Below, piece after piece: positions 35,934 through 45,575 of a stretch of 64,000 nt of DNA. Under the pieces are notes generated by a model. The model did no database searches, was not told where the DNA came from, and saw only the letters and a list, made by a program, of their open reading frames with translations. A program made the translations under genes and the position numbers. The first letter of the stretch is position 1. Each line of letters starts with the position of its first letter. This stretch comes from Algoriphagus machipongonensis (GTDB lineage: Bacteria; Bacteroidota; Bacteroidia; Cytophagales; Cyclobacteriaceae), in contig NZ_CM001023.1 of assembly GCF_000166275.1 (NCBI RefSeq), forward strand, positions 2,235,001-2,299,000. The letters are read 5' to 3'.

Positions 35934-36845
35934 TCAAATTTCGTTTGCTCTATTTGCTTCAAGCTCTTTTCTATTCCATTCAGCAAGGTTTGCGCAGGCC
36001 TCATAGCTGCTTTGTAAAAATGATAGTAAAGTTTCTTTTGGGGAGTCAGATTTTTGAACGACATCGTATGGCAAAATAAATCTGTCCAATTCATCTTTCC
36101 ATTCTGCAGCCTCAGGACTTACTTTTTGATCCTTAATAGATGGGAGTGTAGGTTTCAATTGAGTAAAAAAACAGGGATTGGGAAATGTCAAGTTTCCTGG
36201 CATAAATCCCACATTAAAAACTTCCTGAGCATTCAAATCATTTTCACCTTCAGTATTTTCTGGTGAGGATATAGGTTTTCCAGAATATCTTGAATAACTC
36301 AAATCAAAAGAGTTCCAAAAAAAATGAACAGGACTTTGTTTGCCAATAAACCCACTTCTGAAATTAGTAAGTACATTTTGAGTGTGCACCAATACCTTCC
36401 AGAATTTCTGCACTTCATTGGCTTGGTAAGGGACTTTTTTTGTGTTTTTAGAAAATGGAATAGCGCCTATTACTTCTTCCGGCATGTCGTCTATTGTAAC
36501 TTCTATACCTAAGAATTCAAGTTTTTCCATTAGCATTTCATAAAAACTTGCTACGGTTTGTCCACCTAAAGAAAAGCGGTCTCTTGTTCCTGAACTAGTT
36601 TTGATTTTCAGCTCATGATGAATAAAATCAAACATGATTTCAAAAATTCCATTTTCATAAGGAATGGAATTAGTTGTCAGCCCTTGGTAGTTAACATGCA
36701 ACGCACCATGCCAGGAATGATTTTGCCAAGGTGACTTTTTTAGTTTTACCTTCCCCACAATCTGGATCCATAAATGAAGCAGAGAAATGGTATCCTTACT
36801 TTCATTAAATTGAAATACAGGCCAGGTTGATTTTTTGGATGCCAT
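35934..36845 (-). CDS. DUF5996-family protein
   Basis: The 303-residue protein matches the uncharacterised DUF5996 group by WPVFQFNESKDTISLLHLW, QIVGKVKL and NHSWHGALHVN in the first 60 residues, and by HFFWNSFDLSYSRYSG and YDVVQKSDSP-type blocks later. It is soluble and rich in Trp, Phe and His. No catalytic motif is evident. It lies 40 bases downstream of the sirtuin gene on the same strand and may be co-transcribed. The 276 bases after it (35658-35933) contain no supported gene. Confidence 0.75.
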   Translation of the reverse strand: MASKKSTWPVFQFNESKDTISLLHLWIQIVGKVKLKKSPWQNHSWHGALHVNYQGLTTNSIPYENGIFEIMFDFIHHELKIKTSSGTRDRFSLGGQTVASFYEMLMEKLEFLGIEVTIDDMPEEVIGAIPFSKNTKKVPYQANEVQKFWKVLVHTQNVLTNFRSGFIGKQSPVHFFWNSFDLSYSRYSGKPISSPENTEGENDLNAQEVFNVGFMPGNLTFPNPCFFTQLKPTLPSIKDQKVSPEAAEWKDELDRFILPYDVVQKSDSPKETLLSFLQSSYEACANLAEWNRKELEANRANEI

Positions 36846-36885
36846 ATGTAAAAATTAGATTTAAAAAAGATTTTCTGGGCTGTAA

Positions 36886-37578
36886 TTATTCTTCTAAAAT
36901 AACATTTTCTAGTTCCTTCATTCCATCGCTGGCCTTTTTTTCTATACAAATAACACTTGGATCTAGTTTATAATCTGGGATCTGTAGGTCGATCAAGAAT
37001 TTTTTGGCTGTAGAAGGTACATATTCTATAATGCTTGCGGCAGGGTAAACCTGTAAAGAAGTACCTATCACTAAAAAGATATCTGCCTTTGCGGCTTCCT
37101 CGATAGCATCAGACATTTTCGGCACCATTTCCCCAAACCAAACAATATGAGGTCTTAATTGACTTCCCAATTCACATAGTTGCCCTTCCTTGATTTCCCA
37201 ATGATCCAATGGATAAACTAAATCAGGGTTAAAGCTACTTTGGGCTTTGTTAAGTTCCCCGTGAAGATGAATTACCTTTGAAGACCCTGCTCTCTCGTGA
37301 AGATCATCGACATTTTGTGTAATTATAGTGATGTCGAATTTATCCTCTAACTGAGCTAATTTTATATGAGCAGTATTAGGTTGACATTCTTGTGCTTGTT
37401 TTCTGCGGAGGTTATAAAACTCCTGTACCAAAGCTCTGTTCTTATTCCAACCTTGAGGCGAGGCAACTTCCATGATATCATGGTTTTCCCAAAGGCCGTT
37501 ACTATCCCGAAAGGTTTTGATTCCACTTTCTTGAGATATACCCGCCCCTGATAGTACTACAAACTTCTTCTTACTCAT
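36886..37578 (-). CDS. Sir2-family NAD-dependent protein deacylase lacking the zinc-binding cysteines
   Basis: The enzyme removes acyl groups from lysines using NAD+. Rossmann and NAD motifs GAGIS (11-15) and TQNVDDLH (87-94) and the catalytic histidine H106 in HLHGEL are intact. Y55 and R58 in EFYNLRR match the Tyr-x-x-Arg pocket that marks SIRT5/CobB-type desuccinylases and demalonylases. The segment between HGEL and VWFGE (110-145), which normally holds four zinc cysteines, has only C135, so this is a zinc-less form. Length is 230 residues, normal for short sirtuins. Confidence 0.92.
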   Translation of the reverse strand: MSKKKFVVLSGAGISQESGIKTFRDSNGLWENHDIMEVASPQGWNKNRALVQEFYNLRRKQAQECQPNTAHIKLAQLEDKFDITIITQNVDDLHERAGSSKVIHLHGELNKAQSSFNPDLVYPLDHWEIKEGQLCELGSQLRPHIVWFGEMVPKMSDAIEEAAKADIFLVIGTSLQVYPAASIIEYVPSTAKKFLIDLQIPDYKLDPSVICIEKKASDGMKELENVILEE

Positions 37579-37647
37579 CTTATTAATTTTTGAAGTTTAA
37601 AAATTTCAAGATTTGTCAACTTTCTGTTAAACGAAAATCATTGGAAT

Positions 37648-38889
37648 CTATTTCCCTCTGATGGGTACGTAATCCCAAGGCATAAGATCACCCACTCTTT
37701 CCCAAGCCATATATTCCTCTACCATGATTCCAAGTGGGTCATCAAAACTCCCGGAAAAAAATATTTCTACTTTTGGGTCAGTTATTCTTAATCTCGAAAT
37801 TTGAGGTGATTTTTTATCTCTTCCTGCAGATGCTCCCACGTATTCTCTGGGTAAAGTTTCGTTAAGGTAGGTGATATGAATTTGATCCTCAAATAGGATA
37901 AAAACCCTTCCGTTTTCATGCCTGTCTAGAAGTTTTTCAGGGTCTAATTCATTTTGATCTAGGATCTCAATTTTGTCTGAAAGATGTGCTTTAGATAAAA
38001 AATGTGTCTGAATGCTGTCTTTTACTTCTAGAGATGTGCTGGTTTTGAAAATTAACCGCGCCTCATCCATTTCGGTTTTGGTTGGTTTTTCAGGATTGGG
38101 AATCTTTTTTAGTCTTCTCACAACAAAACCTTCATCTTGACTAATTCCTAAATATAGGCTATGAATAAAATGCTGTAAACTGCCGTTGTATGCCTCTGCT
38201 CTGTTTTTAGCTATTTTTTTCTGTTTGCTTTTACCCAGATCCTTATAAGGAATAAATAGGGGATAGCCTTTGTATAGGATGGTTTCCTCTTTAAAATTGT
38301 ACTGAAAGTCAACCAATAGAAATTCTACTTTGTAGCCTAAATTAGGATTGTCAAGTAGAATGGGCTCTTTTGCACTTACCTGTAAAATATTAGGGTTAGT
38401 ATCTCTATCCAGAAGTAATTTTTTTTCGTTTTCTATGACTACTTCACGACCATTTTTTGAGGAACCAATAAAATACCATTTAAAATACTCCAAGTTTCTG
38501 TACCAAATTGGATCTCTTTCTACTTCTAATTCTATTTCCTCAAGTTCTTGATCCATAGTATTTAACTGAACCTGATATCCACTTGCTGGAAGTTCATTTG
38601 TGTTTATAGAGAAGTTGACTGATTCGTAACCCAGCATCCTCACAATCACATCGAAGCTTCCGTCTGGGATTTTTAAAGAGAATTTACCCTCTTCATCAGC
38701 TGTAACTCCTAATGTGGTGTTGGTAAGAAAAATACTCGCATAAGGAATAGGAGCCTTGGTGCCATATTCCAAAACTCTTCCTTTTAAAGTGTTTTGAGCT
38801 TTCAAAAGAATTGGGGAAAGCCCTAAAAAAAAGACCAAAATCAGGTATTGAAACACTGGTTTTGGTCTTTGATATAATCTCATTGTCAT
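37648..38889 (-). CDS. Exported protein with CarboxypepD_reg-like N-terminal domain
   Basis: A signal peptide (about residues 1-31, ending LKAQN) precedes a CarboxypepD_reg-like beta-sandwich at about 33-115 (LKGRVLEYGTKAPIPYASIF, then TTLGVTADEEGKFSLKIPDG). The remaining ~300 residues form an uncharacterised domain common in Bacteroidota surface proteins of this type, with YFKWYFIGSSKNGREV and YKGYPLFIPY segments. It has no TonB plug or barrel, so it is not a receptor. ATG 38889 or 38883 may be the start. A cell-envelope role is inferred. Confidence 0.8.
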   Translation of the reverse strand: MTMRLYQRPKPVFQYLILVFFLGLSPILLKAQNTLKGRVLEYGTKAPIPYASIFLTNTTLGVTADEEGKFSLKIPDGSFDVIVRMLGYESVNFSINTNELPASGYQVQLNTMDQELEEIELEVERDPIWYRNLEYFKWYFIGSSKNGREVVIENEKKLLLDRDTNPNILQVSAKEPILLDNPNLGYKVEFLLVDFQYNFKEETILYKGYPLFIPYKDLGKSKQKKIAKNRAEAYNGSLQHFIHSLYLGISQDEGFVVRRLKKIPNPEKPTKTEMDEARLIFKTSTSLEVKDSIQTHFLSKAHLSDKIEILDQNELDPEKLLDRHENGRVFILFEDQIHITYLNETLPREYVGASAGRDKKSPQISRLRITDPKVEIFFSGSFDDPLGIMVEEYMAWERVGDLMPWDYVPIRGK

Positions 38890-38916
38890 AAAATAAGACT
38901 GACTTGACTGATTGAA

Positions 38917-41241
38917 TTAGCTTTTCTTTTTAGCAAATCGACCTTTCTTTTTAGGCTCAGGCTGGTTTTCTATGATATGAATTGTTTCCTCGTAAGTCAG
39001 GTCTTCAGCAACTTTATCCTTTGGGATTTTATAGTTTTTCTTACCCATCTTTATGTAAGGCCCCCATCTGCCATTCAATACCTGGATTTCAGGGTTTTCA
39101 TCAAATGATTTGATATGCTTTTTGGCATCTGCTTCACGCTTGTTTTTAATGATTTCAATCGCCTCTTCCTCATTTATGCTCAATGGGTCTAGCTCTTTCC
39201 CGATTGAGAAGAAAGCACCATCATGTCTGATATAAGGACCAAACCTTCCAATGGCTGCAACCATTTTCTTATCCTCAAACATCCCCACGTCTCTAGGTAA
39301 CTTAAATAGCTCTAAAGCATCTTCGAGCGTGATGTTTTCTATGAATTGCCCTTTTTTAAGGCTAGCATACTGCTTTTCTTCATCTTCACTATCTCCGATT
39401 TGAACAAGCGGACCAAATTTGCCTAATCTTGCAATCATCGGTTTCCCGCTTTCCGGATGCTTACCAAGTTCTCTGCTCGTATTGATATCCTGTCTGGAAA
39501 CTTGCTCTGTTTCTTCTACATTATGATGGAAGTTGCCATAGAATGATTGAATCATATCGTGCCAATCCTGACCTCCAGTGGCGATGTCATCAAATTCCTT
39601 TTCTACTCGAGCAGTAAAACTGAAGTCAATCACATTTGGAAAATGCTCCACAAGAAAATCATTTACGACCATGGCTATATTGGTCGGGAAAAGCTTTTGC
39701 TTCTCAGCTCCTGTAATTTCTGTTTTTACTTCGTCTTTAAAATTGCAATCGGCGATAACCATTTCCACATATTTTCTAGGCGTGCCATCTCGTGATTCCT
39801 TGATGACATATTCTCTTCTCTGTATGGTAGATATAGTTGGTGCGTAAGTAGATGGACGACCGATGCCTAACTCCTCTAATTTTTTCACAAGTGAAGCTTC
39901 CGTATACCTTGGAGCCGAACGGGAGAAAGTTTCTTTCCCTTTCATCTCTTTTAGGCCTAGGCCTTGACCGATTTCCAAAGGTGGAAGAAGTGACTTATTT
40001 ACATTATCCTCATCTTCTGGCTCATCATCAGTGTCTTCTAAGTATACTTTAAGAAATCCATCAAACTTGATGATCTCGCCAGTTGCCACTAGGTGTTGAT
40101 CTGAATTGGAGATATCAATTGTGATTGTTGTTTTCTCTAAGGCAGCATCGGACATTTGAGAGGCGATGGCTCTCTTCCAGATTAAGTCGTATAAACGCTG
40201 CTCATTTCTATCTCCAGAAATTTCATTTACAGAAAAATCTGTTGGCCTGATGGCCTCGTGAGCTTCCTGAGCTCCTTCAGATTTTGTTGAATATTTTCTA
40301 GCCTTATGGTATTGATCTCCATAAGAATTATTAATGGCGTTTTTAGCAGAATTCATTGCGTCTTCCGAAAGGTTGACGCTATCAGTACGCATGTAGGTAA
40401 TCTTACCTGCTTCATAAAGCTTCTGTGCTACCGACATGGTTTGTGCAACCGAAAAGTAAAGCTTTCTACTTGCTTCCTGCTGTAGGGTAGAAGTGGTGAA
40501 TGGAGCAGCTGGAGATTTTTTACCAGGTTTTTTCTCTAGGTTACCAACTGAAAATTCAGCATTCAGGCAAGATTTTAGGAATTGTTCAGCTTCCTCTTTC
40601 GTTTCAAAACGCTTGGGATGCTCTCCTTTAAATACTTTTCCTTCTACTTCAAATAGCGCAGTAATTCTAAAGCTGGACTTAGCCTTAAACTGCTCGATTT
40701 CTCTTTCTCTATCTACAATAAGACGAACAGCCACTGACTGAACTCTACCGGCTGATAAACCAGTTTTAATTTTTTTCCAAAGGATTGGAGAAAGTTCAAA
40801 ACCTACCAATCGATCAAGGATACGTCTCGCTTGCTGTGCATTGACCAAGTCATAGTCAATACCACGAGGGTTTTCTATGGCTTTGGAAATTGCATTTTTG
40901 GTGATTTCTCTGAAGACAATTCGCTTAGTTTGCTCTTCCTTAAGCTTTAAAACCTCTTTTAAATGCCAGGAAATGGCTTCTCCTTCGCGGTCATCATCAC
41001 TGGCTAGGAAGATCATTTCTGAATCCTTCACCATTGCCTTCAGGTTTTTGATTACATCCTTTTTATCGGCAGTAACCTCATAGGTAGGTTCAAACCTATT
41101 TTTAATATCAATTGCTTTATCTCCTTTAGGGAGATCTCTCACATGGCCGTAGCTTGAAACAACCTTATAATCACTACCAAGGTAACCTTCAATGGTTTTT
41201 GCTTTGGCAGGGGACTCGACAATAACAAGGTTTTTCGACAT
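38917..41241 (-). CDS. topA: DNA topoisomerase I
   Basis: This type IA topoisomerase relaxes negative supercoils. The TOPRIM domain begins IVESPAKAKTIEGYLG at residue 7 and contains the acidic SDDDREGEA at 81-89. The active-site tyrosine is Y283 in TYMRTDS. The C-terminal ~180 residues carry repeats of the type G(R/K)(W/F)GPxI (LGKFGPLVQIG, IGRFGPYIRHDG, NGRWGPYIKMG) instead of four-cysteine zinc fingers, then a basic KKKGRFAKKKS tail. Length is 774 residues. Confidence 0.97.
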   Translation of the reverse strand: MSKNLVIVESPAKAKTIEGYLGSDYKVVSSYGHVRDLPKGDKAIDIKNRFEPTYEVTADKKDVIKNLKAMVKDSEMIFLASDDDREGEAISWHLKEVLKLKEEQTKRIVFREITKNAISKAIENPRGIDYDLVNAQQARRILDRLVGFELSPILWKKIKTGLSAGRVQSVAVRLIVDREREIEQFKAKSSFRITALFEVEGKVFKGEHPKRFETKEEAEQFLKSCLNAEFSVGNLEKKPGKKSPAAPFTTSTLQQEASRKLYFSVAQTMSVAQKLYEAGKITYMRTDSVNLSEDAMNSAKNAINNSYGDQYHKARKYSTKSEGAQEAHEAIRPTDFSVNEISGDRNEQRLYDLIWKRAIASQMSDAALEKTTITIDISNSDQHLVATGEIIKFDGFLKVYLEDTDDEPEDEDNVNKSLLPPLEIGQGLGLKEMKGKETFSRSAPRYTEASLVKKLEELGIGRPSTYAPTISTIQRREYVIKESRDGTPRKYVEMVIADCNFKDEVKTEITGAEKQKLFPTNIAMVVNDFLVEHFPNVIDFSFTARVEKEFDDIATGGQDWHDMIQSFYGNFHHNVEETEQVSRQDINTSRELGKHPESGKPMIARLGKFGPLVQIGDSEDEEKQYASLKKGQFIENITLEDALELFKLPRDVGMFEDKKMVAAIGRFGPYIRHDGAFFSIGKELDPLSINEEEAIEIIKNKREADAKKHIKSFDENPEIQVLNGRWGPYIKMGKKNYKIPKDKVAEDLTYEETIHIIENQPEPKKKGRFAKKKS

Positions 41242-41396
41242 AAAAAGCTGTTTGTTTTTGGGCTAAAACGCCCGATTTGGATTGCTAAAAATAGAGGGCT
41301 TAGTTTTTTAATCAAAATAAATAAAAATTCTATCCTTCTATTTGGTGAGATTTTTGCGAAATATTACTTCTATTTAAGGTTCCTAAATCAATCACA

Positions 41397-41864
41397 ATGA
41401 AGCAATTATTTTTATTAAGACATGGAGAAGCAGGTTTTTCAGATGGAACAGATTTCCAAAGGCAATTGACGCAAAGAGGGATCGAAAGGTTGCATAGGAT
41501 GGGGGTTGAGCTTAAAAGTAGGTCTTTGGGAGTAGATATTATGTACTGTTCCACTGCTGAAAGGACTATGGAAACCGCAAAAATTATGGAGTCCTACTTA
41601 GCAATAGGAGAGGAAATTTTTTTAAAGGAAATCTATGAAGGGAATTTAGGGGCTTTGATCAATTTGATTGAAAATATTCCTTCTACTCATAATTCTTGCC
41701 TAATCGTAGGGCATAATCCTATTATCAGTCTTTTGGTTTCACATATTTCTGGAGAAAGTTATTTGAATATGCAGCCAGGAATGATGGTATGCCTGGATCT
41801 TGAAATCAATGAATGGCAAATGGTGGGGTTAAATACGGGCATTCTAAAAGAAGTTTTTCAATAA
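41397..41864 (+). CDS. Histidine phosphatase family protein, SixA-like
   Basis: The protein is a small phosphohistidine-type phosphatase. LRHGEAG at residues 7-13 contains the catalytic Arg8-His9-Gly10, and the second histidine lies in IVGHNPI near residue 103. The 155 residues match SixA, which dephosphorylates histidine phosphotransfer domains in E. coli; here the partner is unknown. It is divergent from topA across a 155-base gap. Confidence 0.88.
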   Translation: MKQLFLLRHGEAGFSDGTDFQRQLTQRGIERLHRMGVELKSRSLGVDIMYCSTAERTMETAKIMESYLAIGEEIFLKEIYEGNLGALINLIENIPSTHNSCLIVGHNPIISLLVSHISGESYLNMQPGMMVCLDLEINEWQMVGLNTGILKEVFQ

Positions 41865-42191
41865 TAATTTTTTTAAGGGTTAAAAAAGACCCTAAAAATA
41901 ATTTTTAAACAAAAATCCTTTTGTTAATGGTTTATTTTTAAACCTAATTTCTATACCTTAACAGAAAAATAGATTTAATCAGTTAAAAATTGACCCAGTG
42001 TTAATTGAATTGATGAAAATTTGTTGTTTTTAATAGTAAACCCACCCCAACCGGAATTTTTTCGGATAAAATAACCCATTCAAAGGCTTTAGATGCCTTA
42101 AGTTTAATCGTATGAATTTCCCAGGTTGGGTTGCATACGGTATTGTTATTAAGAAACCCTTTTAGAAATATATACCCTAACCATTGAAAAC
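41865..42191 (+). other. 327-base gene-free AT-rich gap
   Basis: I see no gene here. A weak hairpin AGGGT (41876-41880) / ACCCT (41889-41893) with T-rich flanks may terminate the SixA-like transcript. The rest is likely the promoter region of the Tat-signal aminotransferase, but no exact TAnnTTTG box was found. Confidence 0.4.
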
Positions 42192-43367
42192 ATGATCAAG
42201 TCAATGAACAGAAGAGATTGGATGAAAACGAGTTTGCTGTCTGCGGGAGCGTTGGTGGCATCTCCATCATTTGCTTTACCAAAGAAAGCAGCCTCGGGAG
42301 CTTTTCATTATGCACCTGAAAGTATTTTGGGTGAATATCTGCCTGATTTCCCGATTTCAGAACCAAAAATGTTGGCAAAATTGAATGCCAATGAAAACCC
42401 ATATGGTCCAGCACCAGAAGTGGTCAAAGCTATTGCAAATACAGCTGGTATAGGAAACCGATATGGTCATGGAGAGGCAAAAGTTTTAATAGATATGATT
42501 GCTGAGAAAGAAGGAGTTTCTCCAGATCATATTATGCTAGGTCCTGGTTCTACTGATTTGTTGGAGAAAGTAGCTATTACAAGATTCAAAGATGGGGGGA
42601 ATGTTATTTCTGCAGATCCTTCTTACATGTCTTTGATCAATACCGCTCAATCCATGGGAGGTTCATGGAAGCCTGTTCCATTAGCCTCGGATTATGGACA
42701 TGACTTAGATGCTATGGAAAAAGCAATAGATGCAGAGACCAAACTTATCTACGTATGTAATCCAAATAATCCAACTGGTTCTATTACGGACTCGGAAAAG
42801 CTAAAAGCATTTTGTTCTAAAGTATCTGAGAAAACGCCTGTTTTTGTAGATGAAGCTTACCTGGAGTTTTTAGAAAATCCGGAATCAAAATCCATGGTAG
42901 GATTAGTTGCTGAAGGAAAAGACGTCATTGTTGCCAGAACATTCAGTAAGATTCATGGAATGGCTGGTTTGCGAATTGGCTATATGGTAGCTACACCAGA
43001 AAGAATTGAGAGCGTGACCCAATATGTAAGAAGTACCATGGGCCTTTGTGTGACTTCTTTGAATGGAGCAATTGCTAGTATGAAACAAAACAAGTTCTTG
43101 ACAGAATGCCGTGGGTATAATTCTGAATGTAGACACTTCACCCATGATGCAATAACCTCATTGGGTTATGATATTATTCCTTCTCATACCAGTTTTATGA
43201 TTTTCCCTATCGCTATGGATGGAAAAGAGTTTATGAAAGGGATGTATGATTCAGGAGTTGGTATCAGAGTATTCAACATTAATGATAAAGACTGGTGTAG
43301 AGTAAGTATGGGAACGAAAAGCGAGATGGAAATTTTCGTAGAGACATTCAAGAAAGTGACTGCCTAA
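42192..43367 (+). CDS. HisC-like PLP aminotransferase with a Tat-type signal (second copy)
   Basis: This is a paralogue of the 31295-32419 protein. The twin-arginine motif NRRDWMK is at residues 6-12, followed by LLSAGALVASPSFA and an AxA-like end. The mature enzyme has NANENPYG near 65-72, CNPNNPTG near 189, VDEAYLEF near 219 and the PLP lysine K253 in TFSKIHGMAGLRIGY. ATG 42192 or 42204 can serve as start; both keep the Tat signal. It is 13 bases upstream of an AEC-family carrier and likely shares its transcript. No histidine pathway gene is near. Confidence 0.88.
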   Translation: MIKSMNRRDWMKTSLLSAGALVASPSFALPKKAASGAFHYAPESILGEYLPDFPISEPKMLAKLNANENPYGPAPEVVKAIANTAGIGNRYGHGEAKVLIDMIAEKEGVSPDHIMLGPGSTDLLEKVAITRFKDGGNVISADPSYMSLINTAQSMGGSWKPVPLASDYGHDLDAMEKAIDAETKLIYVCNPNNPTGSITDSEKLKAFCSKVSEKTPVFVDEAYLEFLENPESKSMVGLVAEGKDVIVARTFSKIHGMAGLRIGYMVATPERIESVTQYVRSTMGLCVTSLNGAIASMKQNKFLTECRGYNSECRHFTHDAITSLGYDIIPSHTSFMIFPIAMDGKEFMKGMYDSGVGIRVFNINDKDWCRVSMGTKSEMEIFVETFKKVTA

Positions 43368-43380
43368 TAATACTTAATTT

Positions 43381-44523
43381 ATGTCATTAGCCTTACAAAA
43401 AACATGTTCTCTGCTATTACTGATCTTAATTGGGTATTTGCTCAAAAATAGGTTGGTAAAAGATGACCATAAAAAAGGCCTAAAAACGATTATTCTAGAT
43501 TTGGCTTTGCCTGCAATGATTTTTGTAGCTCTGCTCAAAATTGACATCGATACCGAATTGATGTTTCTTCCCCTGTTGATTTTGGCTTGGAATGCCATGA
43601 TGCTGATCAGCAGTAAAATGGTACTGCCTTTACTAGGTTTCAAGAAAGATTCAGCGGAAACGCGAACCTGGTTGTTAATGATTCCTTCTTTAGCACCCGG
43701 GTTATCCTGTTTTCCATTTCTATTGGAATACCTTGGCGAAGATGCCCTTGCTTGGGGTGCTTTGGCAGATATAGGAAATAAAGTTTATGTACTAATTTTC
43801 TCTTATCTGTTTGCTATGAGTATGTATTATAAAAACTTTGGTTTAGGTAGTCGGTCCAATGGACAGAAAGTCAAGGAGCTTGTGATCTCTATGTTTAAAG
43901 AACCTATAAACATGGTGATAATTGTCGCATTGATCATTCTAGCTATGGGCTACAGATTAGAAAACCTTCCTGGTTTTATCGGAGAGTCGGTTTTGATGCT
44001 AAAGGACATTATGACGCCTTTAGTGCTCTTATTCATAGGTGTTTCAGTCATATTGAAAAGAGAGCAGATTCAAAAGATTGCTTCAGTACTAATCTTGAGA
44101 GCGGGATTCAGTTTTATCATCTCTGGGATTTTCATCTCTTTGGTAGACCTGCCTAGTGAAGCAGCAATCTTACTCGCGGTGGTTTTTCCATTGTCAGCCT
44201 GTTCCTTTTGGCCTTTTGCTCATATGTCTGCGGTACGACAATTAGAAAGGGATAAAGAAGTGACAGTGGAGGAGGGGACTTTTAACTTGGAGTTAGGGAT
44301 TAATATCCTAGCCGTATCTCTGCCCTTGAGTACTGTGCTGATTTTGGGAGTTTTTAGTTCAGGAAGCTATTTCACATTCCCAAGCCATTTATTCGCGATC
44401 GGCGGAGTTTTAGTGGCTTTGCCAGTAATTCCTCGATTGTTGATTTGGGTAAGAAATCTAGAGTTTTCAATTCCTTTTATAAATGAAAAAGAATTAAAAG
44501 ATAGTTCTGCAGAAAGCAGATAA
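43381..44523 (+). CDS. AEC-family permease (auxin efflux carrier type)
   Basis: The protein is a roughly ten-helix inner-membrane carrier of the AEC/BASS-like fold. The 380 residues include LLILIGYLLKNRLVKDDHKKGL at the N-terminus, LALPAMIFVALL, and the second-half counterpart LKDIMTPLVLLFIGVSV. Known bacterial members move small carboxylates. It directly follows the exported aminotransferase, so a keto or amino acid substrate is a reasonable guess, but only from context. Confidence 0.85.
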   Translation: MSLALQKTCSLLLLILIGYLLKNRLVKDDHKKGLKTIILDLALPAMIFVALLKIDIDTELMFLPLLILAWNAMMLISSKMVLPLLGFKKDSAETRTWLLMIPSLAPGLSCFPFLLEYLGEDALAWGALADIGNKVYVLIFSYLFAMSMYYKNFGLGSRSNGQKVKELVISMFKEPINMVIIVALIILAMGYRLENLPGFIGESVLMLKDIMTPLVLLFIGVSVILKREQIQKIASVLILRAGFSFIISGIFISLVDLPSEAAILLAVVFPLSACSFWPFAHMSAVRQLERDKEVTVEEGTFNLELGINILAVSLPLSTVLILGVFSSGSYFTFPSHLFAIGGVLVALPVIPRLLIWVRNLEFSIPFINEKELKDSSAESR

Positions 44524-44556
44524 ATAAAATGGGTTTGATGCAGTTTAAAATGCAGA

Positions 44557-44590
44557 AAAGCCTCGGGCATTCGTCCGAGGCTTTCTTTTT
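44557..44590 (+). terminator. Rho-independent terminator after the AEC permease
   Basis: AAAGCCTCGG (44557-44566) pairs perfectly with CCGAGGCTTT (44575-44584) across an 8-base loop, followed by CTTTTT. It lies between two convergent genes. Confidence 0.88.
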
Positions 44591-44609
44591 CCTTTCTAAT
44601 TTCCTCTTT

Positions 44610-45401
44610 TTAGAAATCAGTACTTTTTCCGTCCAGATTCAATTTTTTGATCCAGATATTTCTATAAAAAACATCATGGCCTTCAGCTTGAAGCTTTAAA
44701 CCTCCAGGGGTATCGGTGATTCCTTTTCCTCCATCATTTCCACCATCTAAACCGGAGTTTGGACCTCCCCAGACTTGTTGGATGGGTTGATCTTCATGAA
44801 TCTTAACTCCGTTAAAGTAAATTGTTACTCGCGCTTTTTCAGTTAAAACTCCATTTTCAAACCTTGCTGCTTTGAAGGTAATATCATATGCATTCCACTT
44901 TCCTGTACCATTGTATGCATCGGAAGTTGGTATCTGCTCGTTGATGATTGCCGCCATGCCATGATCCGTGTTATCTCCATCCAAAATCTGGATTTCGTAT
45001 CGGTTTTGTAAGTAAACTCCGCTATTCCCTCCCGGGTCTTTGACAAAGAATTCGACATGGGCTCTGAAGTCTTCGTATTTTTGTTTTGTCACAATATCTG
45101 CGGCTCCGTATTTACCTCCTGCTCCTGCAGGGTCATTGCTGCTGATGACAGATTCTCCGCTGATGGGGTCTTTTGCTGTTGGCCACTTAATAGGCATGGT
45201 GCTGGAGAACCTCGGTCCTTCCCAATACTCCCAGTTTTTATGAAGCATTTTCTCAGAGCCATCCATTAAAAGCTTTGCACCTTTTATCGGTTCCACACCA
45301 ACACCTGTTTGGGAAAGGGCTGGAAAAGCAAAAATTAAAGCAAGAAAAGGTAAAACGAAAAACCTCTTGGAGGTAGTGATTATGGGACTTTTTAGATTCA
45401 T
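44610..45401 (-). CDS. Exported 3-keto-disaccharide hydrolase-like protein (DUF1080)
   Basis: A signal peptide (KRFFVLPFLALIFAFPALSQ) precedes a concanavalin-like DUF1080 domain. Recognisable blocks are DIVTKQKYEDFRAHVEFFV, GNSGVYLQNRYEIQILDG, a KWNAYDITFKAARF strand and the C-terminal GLKLQAEGHDVFYRNIWIK. Some family members hydrolyse 3-keto-glucosides; others are of unknown role. I chose ATG 45401 (263 residues) over a TTG at 45422. It stands alone, with convergent and divergent neighbours. Confidence 0.88.
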   Translation of the reverse strand: MNLKSPIITTSKRFFVLPFLALIFAFPALSQTGVGVEPIKGAKLLMDGSEKMLHKNWEYWEGPRFSSTMPIKWPTAKDPISGESVISSNDPAGAGGKYGAADIVTKQKYEDFRAHVEFFVKDPGGNSGVYLQNRYEIQILDGDNTDHGMAAIINEQIPTSDAYNGTGKWNAYDITFKAARFENGVLTEKARVTIYFNGVKIHEDQPIQQVWGGPNSGLDGGNDGGKGITDTPGGLKLQAEGHDVFYRNIWIKKLNLDGKSTDF

Positions 45402-45575
45402 GGGTTCAAGATTTTTATTCAAATTAATTAGATCGATTGACTAGTGATTTTGGAAATTAGTTAATTTTAATTGATCAATTTTAACTCCAATTGAATATCC
45501 TTTCCAATTTATTTTTAGAGGATTGGTATTTATGCAGTTTGAATTTGCTACTATCAACTAACAAAAAATATCATT

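Noticed and set aside
39547..40052. Open frames on the + strand opposite topA
   Set aside because: They are antisense shadows of a strongly conserved gene and have no family features.
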